Origin: Impatiens glandulifera
Lineage: Eukaryota; Streptophyta; Magnoliopsida; Ericales; Balsaminaceae
Length of the DNA: 64,000 bases
Assembly: GCF_907164915.1 (NCBI RefSeq)
Contig: NC_061863.1
Coordinates: 10,417,882 to 10,481,881, forward strand
Reading direction: 5' to 3'
The position numbers and the translations under genes were made by a program. Of the stretch, positions 54,900 to 64,000 are shown in pieces (within the stretch, counting starts at the first letter, position 1; every line of letters starts with the position of its first letter). A model generated the notes under the pieces. The model worked only from the letters and a program-made list of their open reading frames with translations. It did no database searches and was not told the origin of the DNA.

Positions 54900-57540
54900 C
54901 CACATTGGCAAATATTCCATCTCATGGGAGATAAATCGCATACCTCCACTTTCAATAAATTCAAGCATTCTAAAAATCGCATACCTCCACTTTCAAGAAA
55001 TTCAAGCATTCTTAGAAGATAACAATATAGAGTTTTAGACATTCCAAGTGAGCTGGTATACCACCATTCCTTAGCAACTTGAGACATTCAACAAGCCTAA
55101 ACAATGTTTGAACTTGTCGGTAGTAACTGGCTTCGTCAACATATCATCTACATTTTTACTAGTATGAACCTTCTATACATCATATCACCAAATGCGATCA
55201 ACTCCTTGATCTTGTGAAATATCACATCAATATGCTTCGTTCTAACATGGTACACCTGATTCGTTGCCAAATAAATGGTACTCTGACTGTCACAAAGTAA
55301 TTTAACTCCACCTTACTCAATACTTAGTTCCTTTACTAACCCATTAAACTACAATGCTTCTTTAGAAGCTTCAACTACTTCTATATATTTCGTTTCAGTT
55401 GTTGATAGTGCCATCAGATGCGACCATGGGTTCTTCTAAATCCATCTGTAATGTATCTAAAGTAGAGAAATTATTCACAATATTGTCTTTACTCTGCTGC
55501 AATATAGATTACACATCAAATACCGCTTTTCTAATGATCACAGTTTTCTTTGTAGCTGGATTCCAAAATTTGTATCCCTTAACACCTTTTGTGTAACCTA
55601 AAATGATGCATTTCTTGGACTTTAGATCAAATTTTGATCTTTCATCACCTGGTACAAGCACATAAGCTGGACAACCAAAAAAATTAAATTAAATTCAACT
55701 ATATTATCTATCCACACTTCTTCAATAACTTTACATCCAAAGAATGTTTGTGGTGATCTATTAATGAGGTATCATGTCATATTCATAGCTTCTGCCTAGA
55801 AACCTTTAGAAAGTCCCACATTCAATCTCAAGCACTTTGCCTTCTCAGCAATGAATATGTTCATCCTTTCTGCCATACCATTTTATTGTGGTATCTTACA
55901 TACTATAAAATGTCTTTGAATACCATGCTCCTCATAAAATTTCTTGAACTGTGTGTTTGTGTACTCTGTACCATTATCATACCTCAAATACATGATTTTT
56001 CTATCTTTCTAGTTCTTTACAACCACTTTCCGTAGCTTTAATTTGGCAACTTCGAATTTTTGTTTCAAAAATAAATCTAGACTTTTATAGAATAATCATC
56101 AATAAAGTTAAGTGGTCACGTAGTACAAAGCTCAACCCAATAATGATTCTCTTATAGTACCCCATATGTCGGAATTCACATAGTCAAGAATTCCTTCTAT
56201 ATCGTGCTTACCAGGTGCAAAGCTAACTTTAGTCTGTTTTCCAAGAATACATAATTTACACAAGTCTATCTTACCATTTTTAACACCTTTCATCAACAGA
56301 TCCCTTTTATGTAATTCAATCATTTCATGCTCTCTCATATGCCCAAGACGCATATGTCACTATCATCATCTAACTTAACATAATGGACCCACCTACAATT
56401 TTACTACTCAATAATGTATACATATTCTCTTTTGTTCATTTCTCTTTCATAACAATCAATGCACAATTACGAATCTTAATGGTTTCCCGATTATCATCTA
56501 TTTTATGAGAATACCCATTTTTATATAAACTACCTAGCGAGATCGGATTCTTCTTCACTTGAAGTATATAACAAACATTACAAAGAGTTCTAACAATACC
56601 ATCATACATCTTAATTATAACTTCAACCATGCCAATAATACTACAATATCTATTGTTACCTAAGTAAACATAACAAAAATTACATGACTTGTATGAACTA
56701 AACCACTCTTTATTAGGCGTTATGTGATGAGAACATCCTGAATCAAGGATCCATGTATCCTTGAGTTTACTGTTTGTAATTGAAAGTACACCACTATCAC
56801 CGACTTGGAAGTTTCAACATCATTACTCGTCTTTGGACAATTTTTCTTTATATGTCCCGACTCTCTCCAATTATAGCAACGAAACGTCTTTTTTGCTCAT
56901 TGACATGGATATGGATTTTTCTCTTCCAGAATGCTCTTTTTCTTTCCTTCTTCCACGACCTTGATTTTCCGTAACATATCAATTATTAGATTGTGAATTT
57001 TTCCCTGTATTATGCTTCTGTAGATTTTGAGCCAACAATACTGCAATAATTTTTTCAACTTTGATAGTTTCTTTCCCATATTTTAGAGTAGTCACCGAGT
57101 GCTCATAGGAAGACGGTAACGAGCACAAAAGAATCATTTCTCTATCTTAATCATTAATATTTACATCAAGCTACGCTAGATTTGTGATTATTTAATTGAA
57201 TATATTCACATGCTAATCCAAATCTGAACCTTCGTGCATCTTCAACCCATATAACATTTACTTCAGATACAACTTGGTCATCAACGTCTGGACATAAACT
57301 AACCTTCTAACTTTTTTCATATCTCAACTAGAAGTTGCAGATTCATCTTTTCACCAACTAACAAAGAAGATGCGTACTTTTTGTTACTGTTGCTGAAATT
57401 CGTCTTTATCTGGAAAATTTGACTAGTCAAGCAAGCTTTACCCTTTCTTCTCCACCACCATTACCGATTTGATAATCATAATCCAAACGTAGAACACAAC
57501 CTCTTTATCTCTAATTAGTTTTGGTTAGAACTCAACCACG
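54900..57540 (-). pseudogene. Element H gag-pol remnant
   Basis: From high to low coordinates: gag words, a knuckle CYNWRESGHIKKNC in which the second Cys is Trp (about 56880), protease DTWILDSGCSHHIT (about 56755), MRLGHMREHEM and CKLCILGKQTK in the integrase zinc region (about 56350-56220), NSDIWGT, then TQFKKFYEEHGIQRH and NGMAERMN (about 55940-55860). The linker KFWNPATKKT is followed almost directly by RNase H (EALWLNGLVKEL-like, CDSQSTIYLATNQVYH and RTKHIDV, about 55300-55190). The RT region is absent. Many stops. Near the end a 40-bp segment is duplicated (54938-55016). Confidence 0.8.
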
Positions 57541-57556
57541 CTCTGATATTAATTTT

Positions 57557-57720
57557 TGCTTCAAGTAACGACGTAAACTAGTAAACTAATAACAATAGAT
57601 AAAGCAAGAGAAAGAACCTATGATATAACGAGGTTCGGTCAAATTTTCTACGTCTTCGGGAGTGCCGTCAAATATGAAATTTAAATATTTATTATTATTT
57701 TATTCTTCAACTTTGTAAAA
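57557..57720 (-). repeat. Element H 5' LTR, partial
   Basis: Begins TGCTTCAAGTAACG next to the primer site and aligns with the first about 150 bp of 54637-54895; the outer part is gone. Confidence 0.65.
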
Positions 57721-57735
57721 AAATTATTTTTTAAA

Positions 57736-59187
57736 CATTTTTATTTAATAATATGTTTTAATAAAAATATAATAGTGTAAGAACTAAAATTTAGCCTACC
57801 TAATTTTTAAATTTTAAAATAACTATTTTAAATAAATAAATTCAAGATAATTAAAATTAAGACAAAGAATGATGAAATAATTAGTTTTAATAACTTGTTT
57901 TGTAATTAAATCTCAATTATTAAAAATAAAGCTCAAGAAAAATAAATAAAATAATTTGAGGTAAATGTCGTATTGATTTTATCTCAAATTAATTTCAAGG
58001 GATCAAAAGAAAAATTAAAATAAATAATTTAGAATAAATGTTATATTCATTTTATCCCAAAATAAAAACCCAAAGTATAAAATAAAATACAATATATAGG
58101 CAAAATAAGTATTATGTCTATTTAAATTATTTTGTAGGTTGAAAACAAGGTCAATGGGATGAAAAAAAACAATTTCAAACAAGCCTTAAGGCTGAAAAAA
58201 GTTTGTGATATGTTGTAGCCAAACTTAAAAGAAATCAGAATAGAAGACCCTACAACTATCGAATGAGCGCTGAAATATCATTCAACGCCCAATAACTAGC
58301 TGCGGAAGAGACACATGCTTGCAAAGTAGTAGATCAACTAATGTGTGCCTCAGTGCCGTTAGCAAAACGTTGAAGGAACGCCCAGACGCGATAGAGCGCT
58401 GACAGAACGCCCAGGTGTATATATTTTAGCCCGAAACAACGACATTTCATCCTCTAGTTATCCTTTTTTTTGCGACGAACAACAATGATAATCAGCCAAA
58501 ACTTTTGATTTTTTAAAATTGGAACTCGGTCGATACTCAAACAAATCGGCTAATTCAAATGTTGAAATGATCACCCTATTTCTGTGATCATTTCACATAT
58601 GTTCGTAGGCTCCATCATCGCCTCAACGATCAAGTTGGATGAAAACAAACAAAAATCATTAATGATATTTTGTCTGAAATTGAATCCACTTGATCGATCA
58701 ATCGACTTAAGGAGACTATAAATGCCCCATTTAGGCAAACTAAATGTAAGGATCATAATTTCAAGCCTTCAATCTATTCCATACGAAATCCACTATTAAA
58801 ATTTTCAAACTTTTCTTGAAAATTTCATGATTTTGTTTAAGGCTTCAAGGCTCAATTCTAGGTAATCACAAAGATGTTAAAAGTGTTTAGAAGTGTTCTC
58901 AAATTCATTGTAAGCTTCCAATCATATTATAATTTAACTTATGAATTCAAATTCAAATTTTTATATTTGAGTTCGATCAGTTTTGTATAGTGCTTGTTTG
59001 TTCAAATTTTTATTGGAAAATGATCCTAAGATCATTACAAGCTTTCTTTCTAAATTAATTTGAATCAATCGATCCAATTCTAAAGTAACCAAATTTGATT
59101 TTGAAAATTTCAAAATATGGTTTCTATTATTGAGTTATAACTCATGAATAGTGACCCCAAAACCTTACCAATACATCTCTCGATATA
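57736..59187. other. Unassigned region, possibly LTR-like
   Basis: AT-rich to 58140, then more GC-rich. GAGCGCTGA occurs twice and AACGCCCA three times at 58264-58412. Long unique-looking sequence follows. I see no protein and no paired LTR. Confidence 0.35.
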
Positions 59188-59195
59188 GGGACAAT

Positions 59196-59686
59196 CAGTG
59201 TTCTAAACGGCGGTAGGCGGTGGCGGAGCGGTAAGTGACTGCCTACTGCCTCGATTGCCTAGGCGGTTCTTAGGCGGTGCCTAAGCGGTTGAATATAAAT
59301 ATAATAAAGATGTTCTATAATTATCATTTTACTAAAAAGTCAAATTAATATTCTCTAACATAATAACATTTAACAAAAATAAGTATGTAGACGAGCTGAA
59401 GAAGAGATAGATTATTAGATGATCGAAGAAGATGTAGATGATCAAGGAGGTTAGGTGGATTAGATAATAAACGGAAAAGAAGATGAATGAATTGGAATAT
59501 AAAGAGTCATTTCAAAATTTAAATAAATAGTGGGTGATAAAGAGTTTTTTTTATTAAATTTATATATATATATATATATTAATATTAGTAATTAATTAAT
59601 TAAAAATAATATATAATTAAATAATCTGACCGCCTACCGCCTAGGCGCCGCCTAGGCGGCCGCCTCGACCGCCATTTAGAACACTG
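59196..59686 (+). mobile_element. hAT-type MITE copy 2
   Basis: CAGTGTTCTAAACGGCGG to CCGCCATTTAGAACACTG with an exact 8-bp TSD GGGACAAT (59188-59195 and 59687-59694). Inverted relative to 22957-23430 and recognisably the same element throughout. Confidence 0.93.
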
Positions 59687-59694
59687 GGGACAAT

Positions 59695-61631
59695 GATCCA
59701 TCTACTTTTTTAAGTATGTTAAGAGTATATTCAAACCAATTCCAAGCAATCCCGATCATTTTTTATTAAAGACTATTTTTTTTATAAAATTACAAGTTTC
59801 AGTTATTGAAATAGTTAAAATGGAAAACCAGTGTTCATGTTTTGGTTTCATTTGATCATATGAGGTATAATAAAGCTATTGACAAGCTCCTTACACACTA
59901 TTAATCCCTAAAAATAAAAATCTTGTTTTTTTCTTTAAAACTGTTCGATTCAAATGGGACAACATCCCGGTAGAATGTTGCATCAGGATGATGTTATAAA
60001 CAATCCTTGAGGTCAGACGAAGCTCCCCATGCCTTAGGATTGAAGGATAAGGGCCCTAGTAAAAATCATCAAACCTGCAGTTTCATGCTCTTTACGTCCG
60101 ACCGAGGGTTCGACCTGGGTTCCATTTATGACCGAAAGAATCGAACACTCCCCTGCACCCAACTAAGAAACCTCGCAACCGATCAAAAGATGTTTATCCC
60201 GAGCTTAATTTTTGACCGAAGAAATAAGTCCGACATGGTTTTTGATATAGGAATCTTAACCCCAACCGAGAACTCACTTACACCCGTCCTAGGAAATCTA
60301 GCCTCGATTGAGAGTTCCCCACATCCAACCGAGCAGTCTTAGTCTCAACCAAGGATCTTTCGCACCCGATTGAGGGTCTAGCACCTATGACCGATGGAAT
60401 TTAGCCCGCAACTGAGTGATCGTCACACTTGACCGAGAGGACTGGTCCTTGTCCCGTTTGGTTGTGATTTTAATTTTCATTTTGTTTTTGAAATTGAAAG
60501 CCCCAAACCATTTTCTAAAAATCTAAGATGATGTGAAACAACTTCAAAATATTTTTATAATATTTACATAAAAACATATTTTTGATAAAACCCTGTTTGG
60601 ATTTATTTTTAAATTTTTAACGTCTTAAATTGATATTTTTTAGTTACATGTCTCGATAATCATTGACATCGATCATGCACATGTACCGGCATTTAAATAT
60701 TATTCTACAATTTTAAATGCAAGAAAAACTTGTGCATGCTAAGACTTGAAAAATAATTTTTTAAACAATACGTAATAAAACTAAAATTTCAAAACAAGAT
60801 TTTATAAAGTAAAAACCGTTTTTTAATGGATACTGAGATATAATAAGAAAGTCTTCCTAATTATCACCGAACATAAATGAATCTCTGGTCAAATATACGT
60901 TTATACACATATACCAAATCTTTTATTGATTTTAAATTAAAAATTAATTAATGACTTTTTTCTCAAATAAATAATCTTTTAAGTTAACTATATTTAATTA
61001 ATTTTAAATTACAACCTTCTTATGATTTTATTATTTTAAATTCAAAAAAATTATTAAAAATTGATCATAAAAATTAATTATTGCTATAATTAATCAAAAT
61101 ACAATTTTTTTTATAAATCTTTTAAAAAAAATTATTTAAAAATTTTCAACACACAAACCGAAGTTGAAATTTGTCGAACCTCAAACTTTTTCGTGACAAG
61201 GAATTTCCGGAAATACAAATAGTGATTTTCAATAAACATAATATTAATTATTATTATTATTATCTAACAATAATAAAATAATAATTTGTATAAAAAAGAT
61301 ATAAATACAATAATATTCTAAATTAAAATAATATATTTATCAACTATTTAAAATATGTCAAAATATATATAATGTGATTAGTAAATCTCAATTTTTTTTT
61401 TGTAAGAATATAAATATTGAAAATATAAAAACAAAATTTGTGTTAAATTTATTAGTTAGTTTAAAATGACATTTTATTCGTAACATTCTAAATCAAAATA
61501 ATAAATATATAAACCCTAAACTATAAATATATATAACCAAATTTTTATTTGAATTTTGAACTTGTGTTGTGTTTATTATATTTTATCGATTTTCATGGAA
61601 TTTATAGCATTCCCAAATTTTCCACAAATCT
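59695..61631. other. Unassigned region with irregular ACCGA repeats
   Basis: 59695-59990 and 60480-61631 are AT-rich without features. Between 60000 and 60460, ACCGA(G/A) words recur about every 35-46 bp over roughly 350 bp. A 111-codon open frame crosses this part, but its protein has no recognisable pattern. Confidence 0.4.
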
Positions 61632-64000
61632 CTATATATATAATGATGCTTAATTTTTAAAGTGTCCGGATTGCCGGGTCGAGAGCTGTGGTTAATTTGG
61701 ATATTTGGGTCGGATTGTGGGTTGACCCGCCTTTAAATTTAAAACGGTTAAAAATAAAAATAAAAATGCTAGAAGTATGTTTCGAACTTGTAACCTAATA
61801 AAACAAGAACAACTCTTTAACCAACTAAGTTATAAAGACTTTATATTTTAAATTCAACACAAAATTTGATAAACGCGGGACGTTTTAATATTAATATAAG
61901 TTCAACTTTTTAACTAACTAATCTATATATATATAATGATGCTTAATTTTTAAAGTGTCCGGATTGCCGGGTCGAGAGCTGTGGTTAATTTGGATACTTG
62001 GGTCAGATTGTGGGTTGACCCGCCTTTAAATTTAAAACGGTTAAAAATAAAATTAAAAATGCTAGAGGTATGTTTCGAACTTGCAACCTAACAAAACAAG
62101 TACAATTCTTTAACCAACTAGGCTACAAAAACTTTATATTTTAAATTCAACACAAAATTTGATAAACGCAAGACGTTTTAATATTAATATATGTTCAACT
62201 TTTTAACTAACTAATCTATATATATATAATGATGCTTAATTTTTAAAATGTCTGGATTGCCGGGTCGAGAGCTGTGGTTAATTTGGATACTTGGGTCGGA
62301 TTGTGGGTTGACCCGCCTTTAAATTTAAAACGGTTAAAAATAAAATTAAAAATGCTAGAGGTAATATTAATATAAGTTCAACTTTTTAACTAACTAATCT
62401 ATATATATATAATGATGCTTAATTTTTAAAGTGTCCGGATTGCCAGGTCGAGAGCTGTGCTTAATTTGGATACTTGGGGTCGGATTGTGGATTGACCCGC
62501 CTTTAAATTTAAAACGGTTAAAAATAAAATTAAAAATGCTAGAGGTATGTTTTGAACTTGCAACCTAATAAAACAAGTACAACTCTTTAACCAACTAGGC
62601 TACAAAGACTTTATATTTTAAATTCAATACAAAATTTAATAAACGCAAGACGTTTTAATATTAGTATAAGTTCAACTTTTTAACTAACTAATCTATATAT
62701 ATATAATGATGCTTAATTTTTAAAGTGTCCGGATTGCCGGGTCGAGAGCTGTGGTTAATTTGGATACTTGGGTCGGATTATGGGTTGACCCGACTTTAAA
62801 TTTAAAACGGTTAAAAATAAAATTAAAAATGCTAGAGGTATGTTTCGAACTTGCAACCCAATAAAACAAGTACAACTCTTTAAACCAACTAAGCTACAAA
62901 GACTTTATATTTTGAATTCAACACCAAATTTGATAAACGTGGGACGTTTTAATATTAATATAAGTTCAACTTTTTAACTAACTAATATATATATATAATG
63001 ATGCTTAATTTTTAAAGTGTCCGGATTGCCGGGTCGAGTATTTGGGTCGGATTGTGGGTTGACCCGCCTTTAATTTAAAACGGTTAAAAATAAAATTAAA
63101 AATGCTAGAGGTAATATTAATATAAGTTCAACTTTTTAACTAACTAATCTATATATATATAATGATGCTTAATTTTTAAAGTGTCCGGATTGCCGGGTCG
63201 AGAGCTGTGGTTAATTTGGATACTTGGGGTCGGATTGTGGATTGACCCGCCTTTAAATTTAAAACGGTTAAAAATAAAATAAAAAAATTCTAGAGGTATG
63301 TTTTGAACTTGCAACCTAATAAAACAAGTACAACTCTTTAACCAACTAGGCTACAAAGACTTTATATTTTAAATTCAACACAAAATTTGATAAACGCAGG
63401 ACGTTTTAATATTAGTATAAGTTCAACTTTTTAACTAACTAATCTATATATATATATATAATGATGCTTAATTTTTAAAGTGTCCGGATTGCCGGGTCGA
63501 GAGCTGTGGTTAATTTGGATACTTGGGTCGGATTATGGGTTGACCCGACTTTAAATTTAAAACGATTAAAAATAAAATTAAAAATGCTAGAGGTATGTTT
63601 CGAACTTGCAACCTAACAAAACAAGTACAACTCTTTAACCAACTAAGCTACAAAGACTTAATATTTTGAATTCAACACCAAATTTGATAAACGTGGAACG
63701 TTTTAATATTAATATAAGTTCAACTTTTTAACTAACTAATATATATATATAATGATGCTTAATTTTTAAAGTGTCCAGATTGCCGGGTCGAGTATTTGGG
63801 TCGGATTATGGGTTGACCCGCCTTTAAATTTAAAACGGTTAAAAATAAAATTAAAAATGCTGGAGGTATGTTTCGAACTTGAAACCTAACAAAACAAGTA
63901 CAACTCTTTAACCAACTAGGCTACAAAGACTTTATATTTTAAAATCAACACTAAATTTGATAAACGCGAGAAGTTTTAATATTAATATAAGTTCAATTTT
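61632..64000 (-). repeat. Tandem array of about 293-bp units with a tRNA-like promoter
   Basis: Units start near 61632, 61923, 62216, 62399, 62693, 62984, 63149, 63444 and 63739, each with ATATATAATGATGCTTAATT. Full units are about 291-295 bp. Units starting at 62216 and 62984 are short (183 and 165 bp). Read on the minus strand, a full unit contains an A box (TAGCCTAGTTGG) and about 35 bp later a B box (GTTCGAAAC), the internal Pol III promoter of a tRNA, then a body ending in TATATA. The short units lack the tRNA-like part. The array runs off the right edge. Confidence 0.88.

Larger units (their letters stand above)
54637..57735 (-). mobile_element. Copia element H, RT-deleted, right LTR incomplete
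   Basis: A minus-strand copia element. The 3' LTR is 54637-54895; the 5' LTR starts at 57557 and loses similarity after about 57715. The purine tract complement ATCTCCACATT and a primer site with ATATCAGAGC on the minus strand (about 57541-57550) are present. Gag, protease and integrase are in decay, and RT is missing between the post-integrase linker and RNase H. Confidence 0.8.

Noticed and set aside
60007..60342. 111-codon open frame on the + strand
   Set aside because: Repetitive DNA with ACCGA words; the translation shows no domain, and I see no promoter.
52911..60930. Similarity between about 52910-53160 and 60640-60930 as a shared Ty3-type LTR
   Set aside because: Only loose word matches (CGTTNTTTAA.GGA, GAAAGTC) were seen; no TG...CA borders or coding sequence support it.
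1..64000. CRISPR arrays, operons, prokaryotic ribosome sites, rRNA genes and telomere repeats
   Set aside because: Looked for and not seen; the window is plant nuclear DNA and such labels would be misleading.

Overview
This is plant nuclear DNA from a transposon-dominated region; bacterial features do not apply. The evidence is Ty1/copia elements primed by initiator tRNA-Met, L1-type LINE tails, CACTA and hAT-type elements with correct target-site duplications (TSDs), TATA-box promoters, AT-rich spacers and two small secreted prolamin-like genes. The accessory proteins of one element resemble, as I recall, abundant unnamed hypothetical proteins of Gesneriaceae (Lamiales); that placement is a guess.

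Layout. 1-825: 3' end of a copia element on the + strand. 2687-25601: a nested complex. An old copia element (OLD, minus strand) received a LINE tail in its left LTR, a same-family copia element B (4370-8268) in its RT, a 10.9-kb SIRE-like element C (9158-20097) in its protease, and a CACTA element (20730-24719) in its gag; the CACTA element itself holds a hAT-type MITE (22957-23430). 26636-31849: a young copia element D with nearly identical 502-bp LTRs. 33389-33909: a LINE tail. 34243-34760: a MITE carrying a tRNA-Gly-like sequence. 36.0-37.36 kb: a tandem repeat of about 555 bp. 37362-42562: a very old copia element G, hit by two LINE fragments. 43032-43370 and 53792-54403: two prolamin-like secreted protein genes, the only convincing host genes. 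44979-49090 (E), 49339-52864 (F) and 54637-about 57720 (H): decayed copia elements. 59196-59686: a second copy of the hAT-type MITE. 61632-64000 and beyond: a tandem array whose units carry a tRNA-like Pol III promoter, arranged as a higher-order repeat.

Newest biology. Element C keeps long LTRs, gag, protease and half an integrase but has no RT or RNase H. In their place are three related ORFs, each with its own TATA box; the last has a long Lys-rich, acidic and coiled-coil tail and is preceded by five copies of the plant E2F consensus. Other points are probable capture of RluA-type pseudouridine synthase exons by the CACTA element, a tRNA-Gly-like MITE, a tRNA-promoter satellite, and a prolamin-like gene that gained a 16-residue proline-rich repeat.

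How it works together. Nearly all coding potential is retrotransposon gag-pol in decay, and B, C and H have each lost RT. Most B stop codons and several catalytic substitutions fit C-to-T change at methylated cytosines. Relative age by LTR divergence (counted by eye): G and OLD oldest, E about 10%, B about 4%, C about 3%, D about 0.4%.
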